Below, piece after piece: positions 1-6,699 of a DNA stretch of 9,817 bases; position 1 is the first letter of the stretch, and every line of letters starts with the position of its first letter. This DNA is from SAR86 cluster bacterium (lineage in GTDB: Bacteria > Pseudomonadota > Gammaproteobacteria > Magnimaribacterales > D2472). The translations under genes were made by a program, and so were the position numbers. Location: contig JADHNM010000039.1 of the NCBI GenBank assembly GCA_016779505.1, positions 1-9,817 of the forward strand, given 5' to 3'. Under the pieces are notes generated by a model. The model did not search any database. It was not told the DNA's origin and saw only the letters and a list, made by a program, of their open reading frames with translations.

Positions 1-344
1 AGATAGGGCAGAGACCATTCAATTACCGCTGCAATAATAATGACATTTAATATTGTTCCAACTCCAGCTTGCTGCTTTAGTGGAATCCACAACAAAAGCA
101 CTCCGAGACTTATTATAAAAGTTAGAGCGCCAATACTTAGACCAGTTGTCATTGAAAGTCCTTCAGCCAAAACTGTCCATGGGCTCATTCCGGCTGATGC
201 AGTAATAATAAGAGATTCACCCAATCCAAATAAGATTAAACCCAAACAGAGAATGATTACTGTCAGAGGTTTTGGTGAAAAATTTAATGGCTTTTCTGAA
301 CTCCACTCAGTGGTGGGTACAGACCTTATTGAAAATATTTTCAT
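1..344 (-). CDS. YczE/YyaS/YitT-like integral membrane protein, N-terminal part (cut by window edge)
   Basis: The minus strand reads open from an ATG at 344-342 to the window edge, giving 114 residues of a protein whose C-terminus lies outside. A polar stretch of about 26 residues is followed by hydrophobic segments at roughly residues 27-49, 70-88 and 95-112. The sequence around residues 52-58 (GMSPWTV), then GLSIG (68-72) and LWIPLKQ (85-91), resembles the COG2364 YczE/YyaS group, inner-membrane proteins of unknown function usually a little over 200 residues long. A TAA lies 12 bases upstream in frame, so 344 is the only ATG available; no Shine-Dalgarno sequence is visible. A perfect TTGACA (minus strand, 386-381) lies upstream but has no good -10 partner. 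The gene is divergent from the DUF2805 gene at 457. The family call comes from motif memory; transport or any substrate would be a guess. Confidence 0.72.
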   Translation of the reverse strand, partial: MKIFSIRSVPTTEWSSEKPLNFSPKPLTVIILCLGLILFGLGESLIITASAGMSPWTVLAEGLSMTTGLSIGALTFIISLGVLLLWIPLKQQAGVGTILNVIIIAAVIEWSLPY

Positions 345-403
345 AACTAGGCTAAGTTAAGTTTTGATTTCGATAGTTTATGTCAAGGGATCAGAAAATG
401 CTC

Positions 404-449
404 ATTTATACTAATAAATAAATCAGCATCTTAAGAATTCCAATATAAT
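404..449 (+). promoter_or_regulatory. Candidate -10 boxes upstream of the DUF2805 gene
   Basis: Two -10-like hexamers face the plus strand: TATACT at 407-412 and a perfect TATAAT at 444-449. The second ends only 7 bases before the ATG at 457, so a transcript from it would be leaderless or nearly so, which agrees with the absence of a Shine-Dalgarno sequence. Neither has a convincing -35 box. The first lies inside an AT-rich inverted repeat (ATTTAT at 404-409 with ATAAAT at 414-419, flanked by ATGCT at 398-402 and AGCAT at 424-428). Read from sequence only. Confidence 0.35.
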
Positions 450-456
450 CTCCACA

Positions 457-699
457 ATGAATCAAAGTGATATTTCTCGAATTATAGAGATGGCCTGGGA
501 AGATAGAACTCCCTTTGATGCCATTGAAATTCAGTTTGGGTTAAATGAGCAAGCCGTTAAGGAATTAATGAGAGCCAATCTAAAATCTACTTCCTATCAA
601 TCCTGGAGAAAAAGAGTTCATGGGAGAGCAACAAAACATTTAGCTAAAAGAAGTTTTAAGATAGGTCGGCATAAATCATATGATCAAAACAAAAATTAA
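457..699 (+). CDS. TIGR03643 / DUF2805 family small protein
   Basis: An 80-residue basic protein. The N-terminal half (ISRIIEMAWEDRTPFDAIE, residues 6-24, then QFGLNEQAVKELMR) and the C-terminal part (SWRKRVHGRATKHL, about residues 49-62) match the conserved pattern of the TIGR03643 (DUF2805) family, which is widespread in gammaproteobacteria and some other bacteria and has no established function. The first 45 residues read like a helix-turn-helix-type helical bundle followed by an Arg/Lys-rich tail, so nucleic-acid binding is conceivable but is inference. Full length is normal for the family. It appears to be monocistronic, with a fresh promoter and Shine-Dalgarno sequence before the next gene at 759. 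There is no Shine-Dalgarno sequence before its own ATG; a TATAAT 7 bases upstream suggests leaderless translation. Confidence 0.85.
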   Translation: MNQSDISRIIEMAWEDRTPFDAIEIQFGLNEQAVKELMRANLKSTSYQSWRKRVHGRATKHLAKRSFKIGRHKSYDQNKN

Positions 700-727
700 T
701 TTTTACTTTATGCTTTTTAATCGCTAG

Positions 728-752
728 TATAATTGTATTAACTTATAAGGAG
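728..752 (+). promoter_or_regulatory. -10 box and Shine-Dalgarno sequence of the secreted NTF2/cupin operon
   Basis: A perfect TATAAT at 728-733 lies in the 59-base gap before the gene at 759. The -35 is weak; TTTACT at 702-707 is too far (20 bases) and CTTTAT at 706-711 is a poor match. AAGGAG at 747-752 is a good Shine-Dalgarno sequence, 6 bases before the ATG at 759, and fixes that start. It is one of only three clear Shine-Dalgarno sequences in the window. Confidence 0.55.
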
Positions 753-758
753 CTATCA

Positions 759-1202
759 ATGAAAAAAATTCTTTTATCTATCATTTTTATTTCAGCACTT
801 TCAATTCAAGCAGGTCATCATGAGAAAGCCAATGATGCTAAATCAGTAGTGAAGCAAGCATATGCAACATTTGCTGCTGGTGATACCGAGGCCTGGGCAG
901 CATTGCATGCAGATGATTTAATTTTTACAGTTTTTGGAGACATACCAACCAGTGGCAAGCATCTTGGTCCAAGTGCTGTGATCAAAAACGTCTTTGAACC
1001 AATTGCAACACATTGGCCAAATTTTAACATTCAACATAAAGCAATATATTCTGATGGAAACATGGTTTTTGTTCATTCTAATATGACTGCTGATGGCCTT
1101 GATACCGAGACATTGCACATGTTTAGAGTGGAGGGGGGAATTATTCAAAGTTTCACTGCATTTGATGACACCGGCTCAATGGCTGCAGCAGTAGTAAAAT
1201 AG
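759..1202 (+). CDS. Secreted NTF2-like (SnoaL/DUF4440-type) protein
   Basis: A 147-residue protein. Residues 1-18 form a Sec signal peptide (KK, a hydrophobic core, then SIQA), with predicted cleavage after Ala18, leaving a mature protein that begins Gly-His-His-Glu. The rest fits the NTF2-like alpha+beta fold: an N-terminal helix (SVVKQAYATFAAGD, with the typical 'aGDteawaal' turn), LHADDLIFTVFGD, then strands ending in HMFRVEGGIIQSFTAFDD. SnoaL and DUF4440 relatives include enzymes and binding proteins, and neither substrate nor activity can be read here. Export to the periplasm is inferred from the signal peptide. The start is set by AAGGAG 6 bases upstream. One base separates its stop from the next ATG (1204), so the two are probably co-translated. 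Family assignment is fairly secure; function is unknown. Confidence 0.82.
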   Translation: MKKILLSIIFISALSIQAGHHEKANDAKSVVKQAYATFAAGDTEAWAALHADDLIFTVFGDIPTSGKHLGPSAVIKNVFEPIATHWPNFNIQHKAIYSDGNMVFVHSNMTADGLDTETLHMFRVEGGIIQSFTAFDDTGSMAAAVVK

Positions 1203-1203
1203 G

Positions 1204-1626
1204 ATGCAATCTCAAATAAAAAATCTTGCAATAGTTTCAATTTTTATCTTTAGTATTAATATTTCAAGCATGCATCATGAAGAGGCAAAGGTTGCAGCCC
1301 AAGGAATGGTCTCCTCTGAGGTATTTGACCTTGCTGGTGAAATGGACTTGTATGTAGAGAGATATGATTCTTGTGGACCAGCTACCGGAGCAAAACACTT
1401 TCATCCATATGGCACTTTGGTATATGTTCTAGATGGAGAGACTTCTAGCATTGCTTCTGGTTCATATGAGCCAATCAGCAAGGATAATTATTGGTTTGAA
1501 AAGTCCAATTGGGTTCATGGAGGCGAAGATCCTAATGCTCCAGCTGTTGAGACTGATCAATGTGCAAAAATGCTCATTATACGAGTTGCCAAAAAGGGAG
1601 AGTCACCCACAGTTTTTGTTGATTGA
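1204..1626 (+). CDS. Secreted cupin-domain protein
   Basis: A 140-residue protein with a hydrophobic N-terminal signal (about residues 6-22), probable cleavage after Ser22, and a predicted mature start of Met-His-His-Glu, very like its upstream neighbour. Cupin motif 1 is visible as GAKHFHPYGTLVYVLDGE (residues 62-79), with likely metal ligands His65 and His67. The Glu usually found three to four residues after the second His is missing; Glu79 is the nearest. Motif 2 is the stretch around FEKSNWVHGGEDP (98-110), with His105 as the third ligand. Cys57 and Cys120 could form a disulfide in the periplasm. The fold suggests a metal-binding single-domain cupin, but substrate and reaction cannot be inferred. 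The ATG follows the upstream TAG after one base, which points to translational coupling. It ends 3 bases before the stop of the convergent korB gene, with no obvious terminator between them. Confidence 0.8.
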   Translation: MQSQIKNLAIVSIFIFSINISSMHHEEAKVAAQGMVSSEVFDLAGEMDLYVERYDSCGPATGAKHFHPYGTLVYVLDGETSSIASGSYEPISKDNYWFEKSNWVHGGEDPNAPAVETDQCAKMLIIRVAKKGESPTVFVD

Positions 1627-1629
1627 TAT

Positions 1630-2685
1630 TTAATTTAGGCTTGCGTTAATTTTTGCCAGTTTTGCTGAGCCTGGACATAGCTCATCATCAGTAAACTGAT
1701 TCAAGGGCTTATTGGTGATGTTTAATATCTCTGCATGATCTTTAACTTCAGGGTTGATATACAAAAGTCCAGTCAGCACTTTTCCATCTTTTTCAGCCTC
1801 ATTTAACCTTTGCACAGCCTGGCCTTTATCTAGTGGATTATATTTTTTTGAAAGCTTCTCAAGAGTTAGCAATGCACCATCATGCAGTGGCACATCAACC
1901 TTAGTGCCTTCTCTATAGTTAGTTGTAATTTCTTGTCCAATTGGAACAAAATCAAGGCTCGAGACGGACTCATTATGCTCTCTAATATGGTCATAGCTTT
2001 TGGTTGAGCCAGCATGATTGTTGAATGTTACGCATGGTGAAATAATATCTATCAATGAAAATCCTTTGAATTTCATTGCTGCCTTCAAGAGGGGTACCAA
2101 TTGATCTTTGTCTCCTGAAAAACTTCTTCCCACAAATCCCGCTCCGAGTTGAATTGCCATTGCCGCAAGATCAATAGGAGCAAATAGATTTTCTTCGCCA
2201 TACTTGCTTTTGGAGCCTTGATCATTGGTTGCAGAAAATTGACCCTTAGTTAAACCATAGGTCCCATTATTCTCTACGATATAAGTAATATTTAGTTGCC
2301 TTCTCGCTGCATGCATAAATTGTCCAATCCCTATACCTGCTGTGTCGCCATCCCCTGATACACCTAGATAAAGCAAGTCTTGATTACCGAGATTGGCACC
2401 AGTTGCAACTGACGGCATTCTTCCATGAACAGAATTGAAACCATGTGCTTGATTTAGAAAATAAGATGGGGATTTAGATGAGCAACCAATGCCAGAAAGT
2501 TTCGCGATTTGATCAGAGGAGAGACTTAAATCATAACAAGCCTCTATCACTGCTGCGCTAATTGAATCATGACCGCATCCTGCACATAAAGTTGATATAG
2601 TTCCTTCGTAGTCTCGTCTAGTTAATCCGAGGTCATTTTTTTCAAGATTCGGGTGATGATTAACTGGCTTAACAATATAGGTCAT
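1630..2685 (-). CDS. korB: 2-oxoacid (probably 2-oxoglutarate):ferredoxin oxidoreductase, beta subunit
   Basis: A 351-residue thiamine-diphosphate subunit. The TPP/Mg motif reads GDGDTAGIG (residues 111-119) with the downstream NNGTYGLTKGQ (139-149). Cysteines at 34 and 37 (CAGC), 68 (GIGCSS) and 218 (SPCVTFNNH) match the four ligands of the [4Fe-4S] cluster held by OFOR beta subunits. The length and the C-terminal extension after about residue 230 are typical of KorB-type proteins. With KorA it would catalyse CoA-dependent oxidative decarboxylation of 2-oxoglutarate to succinyl-CoA in the cytoplasm, reducing a ferredoxin. The substrate is inferred from overall resemblance; another 2-oxoacid is possible. 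Its ATG overlaps the korA stop (ATGA, 2682-2685), so translation is coupled. Last gene of the three-gene operon. Confidence 0.9.
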   Translation of the reverse strand: MTYIVKPVNHHPNLEKNDLGLTRRDYEGTISTLCAGCGHDSISAAVIEACYDLSLSSDQIAKLSGIGCSSKSPSYFLNQAHGFNSVHGRMPSVATGANLGNQDLLYLGVSGDGDTAGIGIGQFMHAARRQLNITYIVENNGTYGLTKGQFSATNDQGSKSKYGEENLFAPIDLAAMAIQLGAGFVGRSFSGDKDQLVPLLKAAMKFKGFSLIDIISPCVTFNNHAGSTKSYDHIREHNESVSSLDFVPIGQEITTNYREGTKVDVPLHDGALLTLEKLSKKYNPLDKGQAVQRLNEAEKDGKVLTGLLYINPEVKDHAEILNITNKPLNQFTDDELCPGSAKLAKINASLN

Positions 2686-4514
2686 TTTGAATCCTCGGCA
2701 GTTTTAGAAACATTTGTATCTGAAAGCACATCAACAATTGAATCAGAGATAAATTTTGCAGTAATTGGAGCGCCATCAAAACATAAAACTGAAATTAATT
2801 TCCCTGGATTAATATCACCCTCTGCTACGATAAGGGTTCTCATTTGAGCATCTCTATTTTGTTCTGCAATAAATATAGATTCATGTTGATCAATAAAATC
2901 CCATACATCATTATTAAATGGGAATGCTCTAATTCTCATAGCATCAATTGGAAAACCTAAAGAAGTAAGCTCATCTAAAGATTCCTGCATTACAGCTTCG
3001 GTACTTCCAAAATAAATTATTCCATTCGCACTTGCATTAGTTTCTTGCTTAAAAATTGGCTTGGGAAGGAATTTATGGGCACCTTCAAATTTCTTAAGAA
3101 TCCTAGACATATTCCTTGCATTTATTACACCATCCTCTATGTATCGTGCATATTCATCATGTGAACTGCCTCGAGTAAAATAGGCTCCTTTTTCTGGATG
3201 AGTTCCTGGAAGTGTCCTAAAGGGAATTCCATCTCCATCCACATCAAGATATCTACCCCAAGATTCCATGGTATCTAGATCATTTTTGGACAGCACTTTA
3301 CCCCTATCAAAGGTTCTCGTATCGTCCCATTCAAATTCTGGACATGTCCAATCATTCATGCCTATATCTAGGTCTGACAAGACAAAAACAGGAGTTTGAA
3401 GCCTATCTGCTATATCAAATGAATCAGCTGCAAACTCAAAACATTCTTTTGGATCAGCAGGTATTAGCATCACATGTTTAGTGTCTCCATGAGATGCATA
3501 AGCGCATGATAAAATATCTGATTGCTGAGTTCTGGTTGGCATTCCAGTCGAAGGCCCGCCTCGCTGAATATTAAACAGCACTACAGGTATTTCTGCAAAA
3601 TAAGCTAAACCAACGAATTCAGTCATTAAAGAGATTCCTGGTCCGCTGGTTGCTGTAAAAGCTCTGGCACCATTCCAGTTTGCTCCAATTGCCATGCCAA
3701 TGGATGCAAGCTCATCTTCAGCTTGCACGAAGGCAAAGTTGTTTTTTCCTGTTTCCTCATCAATCCTAAATTGATCACAATATTTTTTATAAGATTCAGC
3801 TAAAGAGGTTGAGGGTGTAATAGGGTACCAGGCGCAAACTGTTGCACCGCCATATACACATCCCAATCCAGCTGCATTATTACCGTTAGTGAGAATCATT
3901 CCATCGGTCAGATTTGCATCTTGAACTTTGATGCTACAGGCATCTTTTAAGTTTTTTTCTGCATAATTAAAACCTATTTCTAATGCTTGGATGTTTGGAG
4001 AGATGAGCTTTTCTTTCCCTTTAAATTGCTCTTCAATCAACTTGATAAAAACTTGTTTATTGATATTCATCAAGTAACTGAGCGCACCCACATATACCAG
4101 GTTCTTAAATAGAAGTCTTGTTTTGGGATTTGGAAATGTATCAACAACCAAAGATGTTAAGGGCACTTCAAGTATGTTGATATCTTCCCTATGAAACTCT
4201 CTTTTCCAAGACGAATCATACAAGAGATAACCATTGGAATTAATCTCAGCAACATCTTGCTGATAGGATTGTGGATTCATTGCTACCATAAAATCAATTC
4301 CAGCTTTACGACCAAGATATCCCTTTGCGCTAGCTCTAATTTCAAACCAAGTGGGAAGACCTTGAATATTAGAAGGAAAAATATTTTTTGGACTAACCGG
4401 GATACCAGATCGAAAAATTGCTTTTGCAAACATTTGATTCGCACTTGCTGAGCCGGATCCATTCACATTAGCAAATTTAATAACAAACTCATTGACTGAA
4501 GAAATTTTGCTCAT
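2682..4514 (-). CDS. korA: 2-oxoacid (probably 2-oxoglutarate):ferredoxin oxidoreductase, fused gamma-alpha subunit
   Basis: 610 residues with the gamma domain first (about residues 10-195, beginning FANVNGSGSASANQMFAKAI and including WFEIRASAKGYLGRKAG) and the alpha/pyrimidine domain after about residue 203. The substrate-binding motif Y230-PITPSTSLAE-240 is the family's YPITPSS motif with Thr233 in place. SGPGISLMTE and IQRGGPSTGMPTRTQQSD, both conserved in the alpha domain, follow. This order (gamma fused ahead of alpha) is the KorA form seen in two-subunit bacterial 2-oxoglutarate:ferredoxin oxidoreductases. It pairs with KorB immediately downstream; no separate ferredoxin-like delta subunit is present. 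Both ends overlap neighbours by ATGA (4511-4514 and 2682-2685), so the three proteins are probably made in equal amounts. Full length, no frameshift seen. Confidence 0.9.
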   Translation of the reverse strand: MSKISSVNEFVIKFANVNGSGSASANQMFAKAIFRSGIPVSPKNIFPSNIQGLPTWFEIRASAKGYLGRKAGIDFMVAMNPQSYQQDVAEINSNGYLLYDSSWKREFHREDINILEVPLTSLVVDTFPNPKTRLLFKNLVYVGALSYLMNINKQVFIKLIEEQFKGKEKLISPNIQALEIGFNYAEKNLKDACSIKVQDANLTDGMILTNGNNAAGLGCVYGGATVCAWYPITPSTSLAESYKKYCDQFRIDEETGKNNFAFVQAEDELASIGMAIGANWNGARAFTATSGPGISLMTEFVGLAYFAEIPVVLFNIQRGGPSTGMPTRTQQSDILSCAYASHGDTKHVMLIPADPKECFEFAADSFDIADRLQTPVFVLSDLDIGMNDWTCPEFEWDDTRTFDRGKVLSKNDLDTMESWGRYLDVDGDGIPFRTLPGTHPEKGAYFTRGSSHDEYARYIEDGVINARNMSRILKKFEGAHKFLPKPIFKQETNASANGIIYFGSTEAVMQESLDELTSLGFPIDAMRIRAFPFNNDVWDFIDQHESIFIAEQNRDAQMRTLIVAEGDINPGKLISVLCFDGAPITAKFISDSIVDVLSDTNVSKTAEDSK

Positions 4515-6514
4515 GAATAGACCTTCGCTTCTTCATATAAAAAGGTTTGCATATCCCATGCACCAGTTGGACACCTTTCTGCGCAAAGCCCACAATGCAA
4601 GCAGACATCTTCATCCTTGATCATGGTTCTCTTGGTTGGAAGTATTTTTGAGATCAATAAATCTTGTTCAATATTTAATGCAGGAATTCTTGTGTTTTGT
4701 CTAACCTCATCCTCGGGCCCATTAAACATAAAATTTATGCAATCGGTAGGGCAAATATCAACACAAGCATCACATTCAATGCACAAACTTTCAGAAAAAA
4801 CAGTTTGCACATCACAGTTCAGGCATCGTTGAGCTTCTTCCATGGCAAGCTGAGCATCGAAACCTTTTTCAACTTCTATTTTTAAGCTTTTTAAAGCAAC
4901 ATTTTGATCTGCTTTAGGTACTAGAAATCTTTTAGCTTGGGAAATGTCATTATCGTATGACCATTCATGTAAACCCATTTTTTGACTAACTAAATTAGTC
5001 CCAGGTTCTGGTCTATCATTGATATCTTCATTTTGGCAAAACTTATGAATAGAAATTGCTGCCTGATGACCATGTGCTGCCGCCCAAATAATATTTTCTG
5101 GCCCCCACGCAGCGTCACCACCAAAGAAAACTTTAGGGTGTGTTGATTGAAATGTTACAGCATCAACAACTGGCATATCCCATTCTCCAAATTCAAGGCC
5201 GATATCTCGCTCTATCCATTCAAAAGAATTATCTTGCCCAATTGCAACCAACACATCATCACATTCTATGATCACAGGCTCATCATTGGTTGGTACAAGA
5301 GATCGATTGCCTTCATCGTCAAACACTGCCTCAACTTTTTCAAATTCCATTCCAAACAATTTTCCTTTCTTATGAAGAAATTTCTTTGGTACATGATTCT
5401 CAAGAATTGGAATATTCTCTTCCATTGCATCCTCAATCTCCCATTCAGAGGCCTTCATTTGCGAGAAGGGACTTCTGACAACAACCTTTACATCTTCTGC
5501 CCCTAATCTTAGGGAGGATCTACAACAATCCATTGCAGTGTTTCCGCCTCCCAGCACAACAACCTTTTTCCCAATAGAATCGATATGCTCAAAGGCAATG
5601 CTTGTTAAAAAATCTATACCTATATGAATATTGGCTTCAGCATCTTTACGCCCTTCAATATTTAGATCTTTTCCTTTTGGAGCGCCAGTTCCAATAAAAA
5701 CAGCATCAAAATCTTCTTTTAAAAAATTCTTAAGACTGGTGATTTCAGAATTGAATTTTGTTTTTAATCCCATATTAAGAATTTGATCAACCTCAGCATC
5801 CAAGACTTCTTCTGGGAGTCTAAAAGATGGGATATTGGTTCGCATTAAACCTCCAGCCTGAGGATCTTTTTCAAAGAGCGTGCACTCGTATCCCATTACT
5901 ATAAGATCTCTTGCAACAGTTAATGATGCAGGCCCGCCCCCTATAAGCGCAATTTTTTTACCATTAGTTTCTTTAGGACCTTTGGGCAACAACTCAGTAA
6001 CATCATCTTTGAAATCAGCAGCAACTCTTTTTAACCTGCATATGGCAACAGGTTTTTCATGAGTTCTTGTTCGTCTACAGGCAGGTTCACAAGGCCTATC
6101 ACATGTTCGACCTAGAATTCCTGGAAAGACATTTGATTCCCAGTTAATCATGTAAGCTTCTGTATACTCACCTTGAGATATTTTTCTTATGTATTCTGGA
6201 ACCGGTGTATGAGCAGGGCATGCATACTGACAATCTACAACTTTATGATAATACTGAGGGTCGGTAGTATCAGTTACTGGCATAAAAGTTTTTACAGCGC
6301 CTTTTCCATTGGAATTTTTTAAACTTGCTTTGGCTGCAAAAATTTGAGATTTAAAATCTTCGACAACGGCGTCTCTGAGCTTTTGAGCTTCGGATAATTC
6401 ATGAGTGTCTAACGAGGCTCTAAGATCGAAGCCTAATTCTTTTCGAAGATCTTTCGGAACTGCAACTTTTACCCAATAGGTGTTGTGCCTTTTAAATAAG
6501 TATTTTGTATCCAT
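4511..6514 (-). CDS. GltD-like FAD/NAD(P)H oxidoreductase with two C-terminal 4Fe-4S clusters and a recombinase-like N-terminal extension
   Basis: 667 residues. Residues 80-165 are the N-terminal iron-sulfur region of GltD-type proteins (C95, C99, C138, C142, C146, in GRTCDRPCEPACRR). The FAD Rossmann motif is at 191-198 (IGGGPASL, Ser replacing the third Gly). The NAD(P)H motif is at 321-329 (LGGGNTAMD), and the C-terminal FAD contact is FFGGDAAWGPE. Two ferredoxin-type motifs follow: C578, C581, C584, C588 and C638, C641, C644, C648. As first gene of the korAB operon it probably shuttles electrons between KorAB and NAD(P), standing in for the missing ferredoxin subunit; this role is inference. 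Residues 1-62 are extra. KYLFKRHNTYWVKVAVPKD and SLDTHELSEAQKLRD look like the DUF6538-type N-terminus of tyrosine recombinases. The ordinary start of such oxidoreductases would be near Met78, but a strong Shine-Dalgarno sequence precedes 6514. Confidence 0.85.
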   Translation of the reverse strand: MDTKYLFKRHNTYWVKVAVPKDLRKELGFDLRASLDTHELSEAQKLRDAVVEDFKSQIFAAKASLKNSNGKGAVKTFMPVTDTTDPQYYHKVVDCQYACPAHTPVPEYIRKISQGEYTEAYMINWESNVFPGILGRTCDRPCEPACRRTRTHEKPVAICRLKRVAADFKDDVTELLPKGPKETNGKKIALIGGGPASLTVARDLIVMGYECTLFEKDPQAGGLMRTNIPSFRLPEEVLDAEVDQILNMGLKTKFNSEITSLKNFLKEDFDAVFIGTGAPKGKDLNIEGRKDAEANIHIGIDFLTSIAFEHIDSIGKKVVVLGGGNTAMDCCRSSLRLGAEDVKVVVRSPFSQMKASEWEIEDAMEENIPILENHVPKKFLHKKGKLFGMEFEKVEAVFDDEGNRSLVPTNDEPVIIECDDVLVAIGQDNSFEWIERDIGLEFGEWDMPVVDAVTFQSTHPKVFFGGDAAWGPENIIWAAAHGHQAAISIHKFCQNEDINDRPEPGTNLVSQKMGLHEWSYDNDISQAKRFLVPKADQNVALKSLKIEVEKGFDAQLAMEEAQRCLNCDVQTVFSESLCIECDACVDICPTDCINFMFNGPEDEVRQNTRIPALNIEQDLLISKILPTKRTMIKDEDVCLHCGLCAERCPTGAWDMQTFLYEEAKVYS

Positions 6515-6523
6515 ATAATTTGG

Positions 6524-6532
6524 CTCCCCTCC
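6524..6532 (-). promoter_or_regulatory. Strong Shine-Dalgarno sequence fixing the start of the GltD-like gene
   Basis: On the minus strand GGAGGGGAG runs from 6532 to 6524, and its 3' end lies 9 bases before the ATG at 6514. This is among the strongest ribosome binding sites in the window. It supports initiation at 6514 and therefore inclusion of the recombinase-like N-terminal segment, rather than initiation at the internal Met78 codon. Confidence 0.75.
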
Positions 6533-6539
6533 AAATTAG

Positions 6540-6572
6540 CTATAAGGTACAGGAAAAATACTTTCCTTATAG
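6540..6572 (-). promoter_or_regulatory. Alternative hairpins in the leader of the GltD-like/korAB operon
   Basis: CTATAAGG (6540-6547) and CCTTATAG (6565-6572) form a perfect 8-base inverted repeat. Nested in it, AGGAAA (6551-6556) and TTTCCT (6562-6567) form a second 6-base stem with a 5-base loop. The stems share the CCT at 6565-6567, so the full forms cannot coexist. The element ends 8 bases upstream of the Shine-Dalgarno sequence. It may be an operator or an RNA switch; the sequence alone does not decide. Confidence 0.4.
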
Positions 6573-6635
6573 GAATCACTCATTTCACCATAAACATATA
6601 ATTAATAATATGCAACTTAATATTTCAGTGTTTTT

Positions 6636-6670
6636 TTTACCTTTAAGTCAGAAAATTTATATGCTATAAA
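6636..6670 (+). promoter_or_regulatory. Weak candidate promoter of the lipoprotein gene
   Basis: TTTACC (6636-6641) and TATGCT (6660-6665) are 18 bases apart, and TATAAA (6665-6670) is an overlapping alternative -10. This would leave a leader of about 25-30 bases before the ATG at 6700. The region is very AT-rich, so chance matches are common. Confidence 0.25.
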
Positions 6671-6699
6671 AAACATACTATAAGTTTTTTTCCAACAGA

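Noticed and set aside
40..360. A 106-codon open frame on the plus strand at the window's start
   Set aside because: It lies antisense to the YczE-like gene, whose minus-strand translation has clear membrane segments and family motifs; the plus-strand product has none.
381..386. Promoter of the YczE-like gene based on a perfect TTGACA (minus strand)
   Set aside because: No acceptable -10 box lies 15-19 bases downstream, so a full promoter is not supported.
1591..1608. Possible terminator for korB (GGG...CCC followed by T on the minus strand) inside the cupin gene
   Set aside because: The stem has only three base pairs; no stable hairpin forms.
5147..5506. A 119-codon plus-strand open frame opposite the oxidoreductase gene
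   Set aside because: It is antisense to the well-supported FAD/NAD(P)H domain and its product shows no domain or signal; likewise the plus-strand frames at 4191-4451, 4617-4885 and 9014-9514.
6260..6514. An integrated prophage or integrase gene
   Set aside because: Only an N-terminal integrase-like segment is present. No catalytic Arg-His-Arg-Tyr domain, attachment-site repeat or other phage gene is visible in the window.
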